DNA of 64,000 nt from Neisseria canis (lineage in GTDB: Bacteria; Pseudomonadota; Gammaproteobacteria; Burkholderiales; Neisseriaceae). The stretch spans positions 62,001-126,000 of the forward strand of contig NZ_LR134313.1 of the NCBI RefSeq assembly GCF_900636765.1. Direction: 5' to 3'. Under the pieces are notes generated by a model that was not told the DNA's origin, made no database searches, and saw nothing but the letters and a program-made list of their open reading frames with translations. This document shows, in pieces, positions 56,382 through 64,000 of this stretch (position 1 is the stretch's first letter; each line of letters opens with the position of its first letter). Position numbers and translations under genes: made by a program.

Positions 56382-57551
56382 ATGAGCGAATATCTATTCA
56401 CTTCCGAATCCGTTTCCGAAGGCCATCCCGACAAAGTTGCCGACCAAATTTCCGATGCCATTCTCGATGCCATTCTGGCGCAAGACCCTACCGCCCGCGT
56501 GGCAGCGGAAACCCTTGTCAACACAGGCTTATGCGTGTTGGCAGGCGAAGTTACCACCACCGCGCAGGTTGACTACATCAAAGTTGCCCGCGAAACCATC
56601 CGGCGCATCGGCTACAACTCTTCCGAGCTGGGCTTCGACGCCAACGGCTGCGCCGTAATGATGTGTTACGACCAGCAATCGCCCGACATCGCACAAGGCG
56701 TGAACGAAGGCGAAGGTTTGGATTTGGAACAAGGTGCCGGCGACCAGGGTTTGATGTTCGGCTACGCCTGCGACGAAACCCCGACCCTGATGCCTTTTGC
56801 CATTTATTACAGCCACCGCCTGATGCAGCGCCAAAGCGAAGTACGCCGCGACGGCCGCCTGCCGTGGCTGCGCCCCGATGCAAAAGCCCAAATCACCTGC
56901 GTTTACGATGCCGAAACCGGCAAGGTGAAACGCATCGACACCGTGGTGCTTTCCACACAACACGAGCCGGAAATCGGGCATGACGCCTTATGCGAAGCCG
57001 TAATGGAACACATCATCAAACCCGTATTGCCCGCAGAAATGCTCACGCCCGAAACCAAATACCTGATCAACCCGACCGGCCGCTTCGTAATCGGCGGCCC
57101 GCAAGGCGATTGCGGCTTGACCGGCCGTAAAATCATTGTCGACAGCTACGGCGGCGCAGCACCGCACGGCGGCGGCGCTTTTTCAGGCAAAGACCCGACC
57201 AAAGTCGACCGCTCCGCTGCCTATGCCTGCCGCTATGTCGCAAAAAACATCGTTGCCGCAGGTTTGGCAACCCAATGCCAGATCCAAGTTTCCTACGCCA
57301 TCGGCATTGCCGAACCCACTTCGATTTCCATCGACACGTTCGGCACAGGCAAATTAGACGAAGAAGCCCTTATCACTTTGGTACGCAAACATTTTGATTT
57401 GCGCCCCAAAGGCATCGTGCAGATGCTCGACCTGTTGCGCCCGATTTACAGCAAAACCGCCGCCTACGGCCACTTCGGCCGCGAAGAACCGGAATTCACT
57501 TGGGAGCGCACCGACAAAGCAGCCGCTTTGAAAGCCGAGGCGGGCTTGTAA
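56382..57551 (+). CDS. metK: S-adenosylmethionine synthetase
   Basis: MetK makes S-adenosylmethionine from methionine and ATP. The 389-residue product has [17 protein letters not shown], the ATP-binding [30 protein letters not shown] and the P-loop-like [23 protein letters not shown] 56382 was chosen because [18 protein letters not shown] is the family start; the open frame upstream is not conserved-looking. No SAM riboswitch was apparent upstream. Confidence 0.97.
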   Translation: MSEYLFTSESVSEGHPDKVADQISDAILDAILAQDPTARVAAETLVNTGLCVLAGEVTTTAQVDYIKVARETIRRIGYNSSELGFDANGCAVMMCYDQQSPDIAQGVNEGEGLDLEQGAGDQGLMFGYACDETPTLMPFAIYYSHRLMQRQSEVRRDGRLPWLRPDAKAQITCVYDAETGKVKRIDTVVLSTQHEPEIGHDALCEAVMEHIIKPVLPAEMLTPETKYLINPTGRFVIGGPQGDCGLTGRKIIVDSYGGAAPHGGGAFSGKDPTKVDRSAAYACRYVAKNIVAAGLATQCQIQVSYAIGIAEPTSISIDTFGTGKLDEEALITLVRKHFDLRPKGIVQMLDLLRPIYSKTAAYGHFGREEPEFTWERTDKAAALKAEAGL

Positions 57552-57588
57552 GCCTTCCGAATCCTTAGCAGCACACCAAATAAAATTA

Positions 57589-57623
57589 AAATGCCTGTCT
57601 GAAACCTTTTCAGACAGGCATTT
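57589..57623. terminator. DUS-pair terminator between metK and the His-rich gene
   Basis: A 15-base stem from inverted DUS copies with a 5-base loop lies 37 bases after metK and 22 bases after the convergent His-rich gene stop. Confidence 0.75.
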
Positions 57624-57645
57624 GTATTAAGCCACCGATAACGGC

Positions 57646-57984
57646 TTATTTCACAATCTCAACCGGGCCGTGGTCATCGCAATGATCGCCGTGTTGATGG
57701 TGCAGGCGGCCGTTTACGATATAGTCGATATGATCGCCGTGCGGCACCGCTTCGTGGCCGCAACCTTCGCCGTGAACATGGCCTGCGCAATCGTGCACCG
57801 GTCGGCAACCGTCGGGATTGGTTTCGTTCACTTCTAAAACATGCTCGTCATAATGGCCGTTGTGCTCGTGATGCAGGTGGCCGTCGTGCAGATAATCAAC
57901 ATGATCGCCATGTTTGATGGCGGTGTGTCTGCAATCTTTTCCGTGCACATGATCATGGCTTTGATGGATTTTACAGTCGCTCAT
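57646..57984 (-). CDS. Histidine-rich metal-binding protein
   Basis: The 112-residue soluble protein is about one-fifth histidine. It has two tandem copies of one module: HVHGKDCRHTAIKHGDHVDY with DGHLHHEHNGHYDEH, and HVHGEGCGHEAVPHGDHIDY with NGRLHHQHGDHCDDH. The His, Cys and Asp spacing suggests zinc or nickel binding, and similar small proteins occur near zinc homeostasis genes, but no such gene is adjacent here. No signal peptide is visible. AAGGAG precedes the ATG 57982-57984. Confidence 0.75.
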   Translation of the reverse strand: MSDCKIHQSHDHVHGKDCRHTAIKHGDHVDYLHDGHLHHEHNGHYDEHVLEVNETNPDGCRPVHDCAGHVHGEGCGHEAVPHGDHIDYIVNGRLHHQHGDHCDDHGPVEIVK

Positions 57985-58100
57985 GGCAAACTCCTTTTCT
58001 GATTGAGGTGGAAGTATTAACCATCATACACGACCTGTTTTTATCTGTAAACCATTGTTATTACATAACATTACATCAAAACAAGCTGTTTTTTCCGCAC

Positions 58101-59018
58101 TCAATCCGCCGCTGCCAGCCACAAACAGGCCACCCACACCAGCACCGAAATGCTCCACTTCGGCAAAAGCCTGTCCAAAGCCTTAATGCCTGTCTGAAAC
58201 ACTTGATAAAGATGAATGCCCGAAAGCAGCGCAAGCATGATATTCAGACAGGCATAGGCCGTACCGTCGAACACATGCGCCAACCACACCAGCCACAAAA
58301 CAAAAGCGGTGCCGCACATCACAGCATGGTAACGCTTGGCACCCGCCGGCCCCAAACGCGCAGCAACCGTCATTTTTCCCGCAGCCAAATCATCATCCAT
58401 ATCGCGCATATTGTTCAGATTCAGCACCATGCTGCACCATAAGCCCAATGCCGTTGCCGGCAGTAAGGACCAGCCTTGCAGCGCGCCTGTTTGCAGATAT
58501 TCGCTACCGAGCACGCCCAGCCAGCCGAAAAACACCAGCACCGCCAAATCGCCCCACCCTGCATAACCGTAAGGCTTACTGCCCGCGGTGTAACCGAATG
58601 CCGCGGCAACTGCCGCAGCGCCCAAGCCCAGCCACAGCAGCCACATGCCAAAGCCATGCCGCCCAATCGCAGGCAGCGCCTGCGCCAGCAGCGCCATGCC
58701 GCTGACGCAACACATCCCGGCCGCAAACAGCAATGCTCGACGCATCGCCTGTTGGGTAATCCGCCCCGAAGCCACCATCCGCGGCGGCTGTTTATCCGCC
58801 TTATCCACACCGTGGCAGGCGTCGCCATAATCGTTGGCCAGATTACTGAACGCCTGCAAAGCAACCGCAGTCAGGCAACACAGCAATGTAACCGAACCAT
58901 CATGCCGTTGATCCAATTTCGCCAGCAAAGCGCCGCATAAAACAGAGGCTGCCGCCAAAGGCAAAGTTCGGATGCGTAAAGCAGCCAGCCAATCACATAG
59001 GGAAGCAGTATTTTTCAT
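58101..59018 (-). CDS. menA: 1,4-dihydroxy-2-naphthoate prenyltransferase MenA
   Basis: MenA attaches the polyprenyl tail during menaquinone synthesis in the inner membrane. The 305-residue product has about eight membrane segments and the two Asp-rich motifs of the UbiA superfamily: NLANDYGDACHGVDKAD and NLNNMRDMDDDLAAGK. The motif spacing favours MenA over UbiA. ATG 59016-59018 was chosen; an upstream TTG lies within the DUS hairpin. Two DUS in opposite orientation lie within the 3' part (encoding YACLNIM and FQTGIK). No other men genes are in the window. Confidence 0.88.
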   Translation of the reverse strand: MKNTASLCDWLAALRIRTLPLAAASVLCGALLAKLDQRHDGSVTLLCCLTAVALQAFSNLANDYGDACHGVDKADKQPPRMVASGRITQQAMRRALLFAAGMCCVSGMALLAQALPAIGRHGFGMWLLWLGLGAAAVAAAFGYTAGSKPYGYAGWGDLAVLVFFGWLGVLGSEYLQTGALQGWSLLPATALGLWCSMVLNLNNMRDMDDDLAAGKMTVAARLGPAGAKRYHAVMCGTAFVLWLVWLAHVFDGTAYACLNIMLALLSGIHLYQVFQTGIKALDRLLPKWSISVLVWVACLWLAAAD

Positions 59019-59026
59019 ATCAAACA

Positions 59027-59058
59027 AATGCCTGTCTGAAAAATTTCAGACAGGCATT
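59027..59058 (-). terminator. DUS-pair terminator after rne
   Basis: Inverted DUS copies with almost no loop lie 17 bases after the rne stop and 9 bases before the menA start, both on the minus strand. Confidence 0.65.
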
Positions 59059-59074
59059 CCATATCGAACCGCGG

Positions 59075-61954
59075 TTATGACGAAGTGGTTTCCACTTGCT
59101 GTAAAGGTTCGCCGGCTTCCGAATCCTGCGCGGCAGGGCGCGGAACATCGGAGCGGCGGCGGCCTTTCGGCAGCTCGGGCTGTTCGGCTTGCGCAGCGGC
59201 GGCCAGAGCAGAATTATCGGTTTGCACCAACACCAAACCGCCTAAGTCCAATTCGGGCTTTTTGCTCTTCGGTGCAGCCGCTTTCCGCTTCGGTTTCGCA
59301 GGCGTATCCTGCTTGGGTTCGGGTTGTTCAGCTTGCGGTGCGGTTTCTCCCGCCGCCACTTCCACCTCTCCCAGAATCAGGCGCACGGCTTCTTTCACTT
59401 TTGCACTGCTTTGAGCAATGATAGCAGCATCTTCGTCCTCTTCAAGCGCAAACAAAACAGACACGGAAGCAGGCACATCTACCACAGGTTCGGGAATCGT
59501 AATAACCAGCGGGGCATTGGAAACCTCTTCCTCAAAACCCGTTACCGAAACCACCACCGGCGCCGCTTTGTTTTCACCAAACACATGGGCCACGGCATCG
59601 CGCACCCGGTCGCCGACAGCCGCAATCATCAGATTGCGCTCGATTTTCTCGGCTGAAGGAATGTTGCGTTTTTTCTCACCGCGTCCGCCTCGGCGGTCAT
59701 TCGAGCGGTTGCGTTCGTTACGCTCGCGGTTATTGCGGCGCTGTTTGTCGGCATTTTCGGCCTTGGCTGTTTGCTCCGCCTTGTTGCCTTTGCCTGCTTT
59801 GGCGGTTTTTTCTGCCGCAACGTTCCCAACCGCTGCATCATCCGCCATAGCAGCCTTCTTAACTGCATCAACCGCTTCGGTTTGCGCCGGCACCTGTACC
59901 GCCGGAACCGCATCCTCATGATTGCGCCCTTTGCGGTTATTGCGGCGGCGGTTGTCTTGCTGTTCGTTCTGAACGGCTTTCACAGTTTCGTCCGTTACCG
60001 AATCACGCGGTTCGTTGCGCTCTTTACGGTTGTCGCGGCGCTCCTGATTACGCTCTTCCTTGCGGTTGCTTTGACGGCGGTTTTGCGGCTGCTTCGCTTG
60101 CTCTTGCGCGCTTGTTTCCTCACGGTTTTTATCGCCGCTCTCGGCATCTGCATCGGCATGACGGGCGGCATTACGGCGGTTGCCGCCGCGGCGCCCGCTA
60201 TGCCGGCTGTTTTTCATATTGCGGCGGCTGTTGCCTTTACGCTGCGGCTCGGGCTTGGCTTCTTCTTTCTTGCCGCCGCCGAACAGGCCTTTAAACCAAG
60301 ATTTAAAGTTATCCCACCAGGAATCTTTTTTCTCTTCAACCACCGGCGCAGGCTGATCGTGGCGCACGCCTTTTACCGCAGGTTCCGGGCGCGCGGCTTT
60401 GGTTGCTTTATTGGCCGCAAAGGGCACGGTGTCTTCTTTTTCCGGCTCTGCCACGCGTTTATAGCTCGGCGCCGCATCTTCGTCCACATCGTCAACCCGC
60501 ACACGGGTTACTTCATAATGCGGATTCTCCAAATGAATATTGGGTATCAGCACCACCGAAACATCCAAACGCTCTTCCATGCCAAACAATTCGGCACGCT
60601 TCTCATTCAGTAGGAAGGTTGCCACATCCACCGGAACTTGTGCATGCACTTCGCCGGTGTTGTCTTTCATCGCCTCTTCCTGAATGATGCGCAACACATG
60701 CAGCGCAGTCGATTCGATGCCGCGGATAACGCCCGTACCCGCGCAGCGCGGGCAGGCAATATGACTGCTTTCGCCCAAAGCGGGTTTCAAGCGCTGGCGG
60801 GAAAGCTCCAGCAGGCCGAAACGGGAAAGTTTGCCCATCTGAACACGGGCGCGGTCTTTCTTCAAAGCATCGCGCAACACGTTTTCCACATCGCGTTGGT
60901 GCTTGGGGTTTTCCATATCGATAAAATCGATTACCACCAAGCCGCCCAAATCGCGCAAACGCATCTGGCGCGCCACTTCTTCGGCCGCTTCCATATTGGT
61001 TTTGAAAGCCGTGTCTTCAATATCGGCGCCGCGTGTAGCGCGGGCGGAGTTCACATCAATCGAAACCAGTGCTTCGGTGTGGTCGATAACAATCGCGCCG
61101 CCGCCGGGCAGGCTCACGCTGCGTGAAAACGCGCTTTCAATCTGATGCTCGATTTGGAAACGGGAAAACAGGGGCGTGTGGTCTTGGTAAAGCTTCAACC
61201 GCCCGACATTGCTCGGCATCACATAGCTCATGAATTCCGAAACCTGATCATGCACTTCCTGATTATCCACCAGAATTTCGCCGATGTCGGGTCGGAAATA
61301 GTCGCGGATGGCGCGTATCAGCAGCGAGCTTTCCATAAACAAAAGATACGGCTCTTGATGCGCTTTGCCCGCTTCTTCAATCGCCTGCCACAATTGCAGC
61401 AAATAATTGAAATCCCATTGCAATTCTTCAACGCTTCTGCCGATACCTGCCGTGCGGGCGATCAGGCTCATGCCGCGCGGCACGTCCAATTCCGCCATTG
61501 CCGCTTTCAACTCTTGGCGCTCGTCGCCTTCGATGCGGCGCGACACGCCGCCGCCGCGCGGATTGTTCGGCATCAAAACCAGATAGCGTCCGGCCAGGCT
61601 GATGAAAGTGGTTAAGGCCGCGCCTTTATTGCCGCGCTCGTCTTTTTCCACCTGCACGATAACCTGCATGCCTTCTTTGAGCACATCCTGAATGCGCGCA
61701 CGACCGCCTTCGTAGTCTTGAAAATAGGAACGGGAAACTTCTTTGAACGGGAGAAAGCCGTGGCGGTCGGTGCCGTAGTCAACGAAACATGCCTCCAACG
61801 ACGGTTCGATGCGGGTAATCACACCCTTATAGATATTGCCTTTACGCTGCTCTTTACCCAGCGTTTCGATGTCCAAATCCAGCAGGGTTTGGCCATCCAC
61901 AATCGCCACGCGCAGCTCTTCGGCTTGCGTGGCATTGAACAACATGCGTTTCAT
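59075..61954 (-). CDS. rne: Ribonuclease E
   Basis: RNase E is the main endonuclease for mRNA decay and rRNA/tRNA maturation. The 959-residue product has the S1 domain ([36 protein letters not shown]), the DNase I-like site with catalytic residues in [13 protein letters not shown] and VVIDFIDM, and the zinc-link CPRCAGTG. The rest (about 520-959) is Arg- and Ala-rich low complexity ([19 protein letters not shown]) that should scaffold a degradosome and bind RNA. ATG 61952-61954 has AAGAGG upstream. The long upstream gap fits an autoregulated leader. Confidence 0.95.
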   Translation of the reverse strand: MKRMLFNATQAEELRVAIVDGQTLLDLDIETLGKEQRKGNIYKGVITRIEPSLEACFVDYGTDRHGFLPFKEVSRSYFQDYEGGRARIQDVLKEGMQVIVQVEKDERGNKGAALTTFISLAGRYLVLMPNNPRGGGVSRRIEGDERQELKAAMAELDVPRGMSLIARTAGIGRSVEELQWDFNYLLQLWQAIEEAGKAHQEPYLLFMESSLLIRAIRDYFRPDIGEILVDNQEVHDQVSEFMSYVMPSNVGRLKLYQDHTPLFSRFQIEHQIESAFSRSVSLPGGGAIVIDHTEALVSIDVNSARATRGADIEDTAFKTNMEAAEEVARQMRLRDLGGLVVIDFIDMENPKHQRDVENVLRDALKKDRARVQMGKLSRFGLLELSRQRLKPALGESSHIACPRCAGTGVIRGIESTALHVLRIIQEEAMKDNTGEVHAQVPVDVATFLLNEKRAELFGMEERLDVSVVLIPNIHLENPHYEVTRVRVDDVDEDAAPSYKRVAEPEKEDTVPFAANKATKAARPEPAVKGVRHDQPAPVVEEKKDSWWDNFKSWFKGLFGGGKKEEAKPEPQRKGNSRRNMKNSRHSGRRGGNRRNAARHADADAESGDKNREETSAQEQAKQPQNRRQSNRKEERNQERRDNRKERNEPRDSVTDETVKAVQNEQQDNRRRNNRKGRNHEDAVPAVQVPAQTEAVDAVKKAAMADDAAVGNVAAEKTAKAGKGNKAEQTAKAENADKQRRNNRERNERNRSNDRRGGRGEKKRNIPSAEKIERNLMIAAVGDRVRDAVAHVFGENKAAPVVVSVTGFEEEVSNAPLVITIPEPVVDVPASVSVLFALEEDEDAAIIAQSSAKVKEAVRLILGEVEVAAGETAPQAEQPEPKQDTPAKPKRKAAAPKSKKPELDLGGLVLVQTDNSALAAAAQAEQPELPKGRRRSDVPRPAAQDSEAGEPLQQVETTSS

Positions 61955-62591
61955 TTTATTATAACCTCTTGGTTTTAAATATTTTTTAAAACCCAATAAG
62001 GCACTATTACGAAGCGCGTAACCAGTATTTGGACTTTGCTTCCGCAAGTGTTCATGCCTGTCTGAAAAATATGAAGGCCGGTGGTTTGTATGGTTTGTTC
62101 AAACGGCGGCGGCATGTGCGGATGTTAATTAAAGAAGGAAAATAAAGAACGATAGGCTGCGTGTGAGCCTGCCGGGCGGAACCCGGTATGTTTACGGTGC
62201 CGTTGCGGGATAAATCCAGCCGCCAACGACACTCCGAATAGAGCCATCAACTTCTTAAATTATTATTTGAGCGGTCTTCCGCCCGAAGCGGCGTTGTGTT
62301 TAACGTCTTACGGCTGTAGCGGCTGCCATGCTCAAATTTTAAGTCAAACTTAATTACTGTGTCCGGCTGTCGGGCTTGGCGGCAAGCCGGAAGAAATGCT
62401 TTGTAGAGTGCGTTTTTAATATAAAATAGCCTACCAAACCCTGAATCAAACTGGATTTTTATCATTCGGCGCGCTTGTGCTCTGATTACTCCCGAGGCTT
62501 TCGGCTTGGCCGTTGCAGTAGCGGATACAGGTTTGGTATCAATCAATTAACCTGCCTGTTTTAAAAGCAGGCTTGCGGATTATATTAGAAA
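61955..62591. other. Long divergent gap between rne and rluC, likely rne leader
   Basis: The gap of 637 bases lies between divergent rne and rluC, and one DUS (about 62053) is present. In many proteobacteria rne has a long structured leader used for autoregulation, and the length here fits that idea; GC-rich stretches that could fold lie at 62170-62340. No defined structure was worked out, and the minus-strand open frame there lacks coding character. Confidence 0.5.
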
Positions 62592-63578
62592 ATGCCTGTA
62601 ATTAGCAAAGACTTAGTCAACCATTTGAATATTTCTGAAAATGATGCGGGGCAACGCCTTGATAACTTTCTGTTTAAAGTTTTGAAAGGCGTGCCCAAGA
62701 GCCATGTTTTGCGCATTATCCGCGCCGGCGAAGTACGTTTGAACAAGAAGCGCTGCAAGCCTTCCGACCGTATCGAAACAGGCGATATTCTGCGCATTCC
62801 CCCGGTGCGCACGGCTGAAAAGCAGGCCCGGCCTGCGCAAACCGTGCCGGCGCGCGAGTTTGACATTGTTTATGAAGACGATGCCATGCTGGTGGTGAAC
62901 AAGCCTTGCGGCGTGGCGGTTCACGGCGGCAGCGGGGTGAGCTTCGGCGTAATCGAACAAATCCGTCGCGCCCGCCCCGAAGCCAAATATCTGGAACTGG
63001 TGCACCGCCTCGACAAAGACACCAGCGGCTTGCTGATGATTGCCAAAAAGCGCAGCGCGCTGGTCAGGCTGCACGAAGCCATCCGCAACGACCATCCGAA
63101 AAAAGTTTATCTCGCGCTGGGTGTAGGCAGGCTGCCGAACAATAAATGCCATGTCAAGCTACCGCTGTTCAAATATACCGGCGCGCAGGGCGAAAAGATG
63201 GTGCGCGTGAGCGAAGACGGCCAATCCGCCCACACCATCTTGCGCGTGCTCAACCATTTTTCAGGCGCAACGCTGCACCGGATAGGCCTGTCTGAACTGA
63301 CTTTGGCGGAAGCCACTTTAAAAACCGGCCGCACCCATCAAATCCGTGTGCATATGCAGTCGCAACACTGCCCCATCGCCGGAGACGAGCGCTACGGCGA
63401 CTATCAGGCCAACAAACGCCTGCAGAAGCTGGGCTTGAAAAGAATGTTTCTGCACGCCGCGGAGCTGCACCTCAACCACCCGCTGAGCGGAGAGAAACTG
63501 CTGCTTAAGGCGGAATTGCCGAAGGAGCTTCAGCAATTCCTGATGCTGCTGAGCAAGGCTGAAACTGAGGGTTGTTAA
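62592..63578 (+). CDS. rluC: 23S rRNA pseudouridine synthase RluC
   Basis: RluC converts uridines 955, 2504 and 2580 of 23S rRNA to pseudouridine. The 328-residue product has an N-terminal S4 RNA-binding domain (GQRLDNFLFKVLKGVPKSHV, RAGEVRLNKKRCKPSDRI), the catalytic Asp in VHRLDKDTSGLLMIAKK, and the C-terminal KTGRTHQIRVHMQ and PIAGDERYGD. It diverges from rne, as in E. coli and many relatives. A DUS terminator follows. Confidence 0.95.
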   Translation: MPVISKDLVNHLNISENDAGQRLDNFLFKVLKGVPKSHVLRIIRAGEVRLNKKRCKPSDRIETGDILRIPPVRTAEKQARPAQTVPAREFDIVYEDDAMLVVNKPCGVAVHGGSGVSFGVIEQIRRARPEAKYLELVHRLDKDTSGLLMIAKKRSALVRLHEAIRNDHPKKVYLALGVGRLPNNKCHVKLPLFKYTGAQGEKMVRVSEDGQSAHTILRVLNHFSGATLHRIGLSELTLAEATLKTGRTHQIRVHMQSQHCPIAGDERYGDYQANKRLQKLGLKRMFLHAAELHLNHPLSGEKLLLKAELPKELQQFLMLLSKAETEGC

Positions 63579-63595
63579 ACCGCTCCCTATAAAAC

Positions 63596-63631
63596 AATGC
63601 CTGTCTGAAAAACTTTTCAGACAGGCATTTT
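63596..63631. terminator. DUS-pair terminator after rluC
   Basis: An inverted DUS pair with a 5-base loop and a T-run lies 18 bases after rluC and 29 bases after the convergent membrane-protein gene. Confidence 0.8.
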
Positions 63632-63659
63632 TAGGAATCCAAACCACGGCCGACGGGCT

Positions 63660-64000
63660 TTATCGCCAGACCAAATACAACAACCTAGCCAAAAACGCCG
63701 CTACCAACAAAGCCAATACCGCATATTCCATCCAGCGCATAAACCGCCCAACCAAGCGGTAACACCTGCGCGGCAAATAGCAAACCGCCACCTCGAGCAG
63801 CAATCTGAATCCGAAACACAATATCGCCGCAAACAAAATCTGCTCGGCCAAACCGGCAAACCGCACAACGCCGCCGAATTTACCGGGCACCCAAATCCCT
63901 TTTCCGGCATACCCCCGATAAGCATAAAGCATCGCCGCAGCAGCGACCGCAACATAAATCAATCTGCGCCTTAAAGACAAACGGTTTTCGGTATAGGTTG
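63660..64000 (-). CDS. Membrane protein, 5' end outside window
   Basis: The visible 112 codons encode a hydrophobic protein with segments LIYVAVAAAAMLYAYRG, LAEQILFAAILCFGFRLLLE and YAVLALLVAAFLARLLYLVW. The frame is open to the window edge, with a possible TTG start at 63978-63980 but no good ribosome site, so the true start is probably outside. No family was recognised. It converges on rluC across a shared DUS terminator. Confidence 0.5.
   Translation of the reverse strand, partial: TYTENRLSLRRRLIYVAVAAAAMLYAYRGYAGKGIWVPGKFGGVVRFAGLAEQILFAAILCFGFRLLLEVAVCYLPRRCYRLVGRFMRWMEYAVLALLVAAFLARLLYLVWR

Noticed and set aside
59771..60613. 280-codon open frame opposite rne
   Set aside because: It is the antisense shadow of the Arg/Ala-rich part of RNase E; the hydrophobic look follows from the complementary codons.
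62247..62546. 99-codon minus-strand frame in the rne/rluC gap
   Set aside because: Basic, no ribosome site, no recognisable family, and it lies in a region better explained as the rne leader.

Overview
The window reads as chromosomal DNA of a naturally transformable member of the Neisseriaceae. The strongest evidence is a 12-base word, TGCCTGTCTGAA, present dozens of times, mostly as inverted pairs just after stop codons. It matches the DNA uptake sequence dialect described for Neisseria wadsworthii (TG-wadDUS) rather than the meningococcal ATGCCGTCTGAA. The gene content and order (ponA divergent from pilMNOPQ, rpsP-rimM-trmD-rplS, lepA-lepB, groES/groEL, lpxL-metK) and Correia-like repeat elements also fit Neisseria. 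The species call is an inference from the DUS dialect.

Layout. 1-6.5 kb: truncated malic enzyme gene, the ccoG-fixH cytochrome oxidase assembly pair, an isochorismatase-fold gene lacking its catalytic cysteine, and prfC. 6.5-24 kb: a gene broken by one in-frame TGA, a nitrilase-family gene, the ribosomal rpsP-rimM-trmD-rplS operon, aroB-aroK, bioC-bioD, pmbA, darP, a DUF2750-like gene, a PAP2 phosphatase, trpC, lepB-lepA and truB. 24-33.3 kb: gph, recX, the type IV pilus operon pilMNOPQ (minus strand) and divergent ponA. 33.7-39 kb: groES and groEL separated by a small secreted-protein gene, then a decayed iron-siderophore locus (broken TonB receptor, intact fetB-like lipoprotein, permease remnant).

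39-48.1 kb is the most unusual part: an AT-rich peptide-export island. It holds ten small genes whose products start with double-glycine leaders (consensus near M-K-x-L-x-x-x-E-L-x-x-V-x-G-G) followed by very different cores. It also holds an ABC transporter with an N-terminal C39 leader peptidase, an HlyD-type membrane fusion protein and a divergent TolC-like outer membrane channel. Together these would cut leaders at GG and export the cores across both membranes, as in class II microcin (colicin V type) systems. Several precursors are below usual gene-calling length. The number and diversity of cores, the tandem duplication of two of them and a 28-residue hydrophobic peptide (possible immunity or accessory protein) make this the best candidate for an undescribed system.

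48.2-64 kb: ppc, an IS30-family insertion sequence (IS1655-like) beside nested Correia-like elements, a Pro/Lys-rich secreted protein, a large RTX-type type I secretion substrate, lpxL, metK, a histidine-rich protein, menA, rne, rluC and a truncated membrane-protein gene.

No rRNA, tRNA or CRISPR array was recognised. Most genes end in DUS-pair hairpins that probably act as terminators. In two places (bioD and the broken gene at 6929-8344) the DUS itself supplies the last codons and the stop. All calls were made by eye from sequence and translations; no database search was run.
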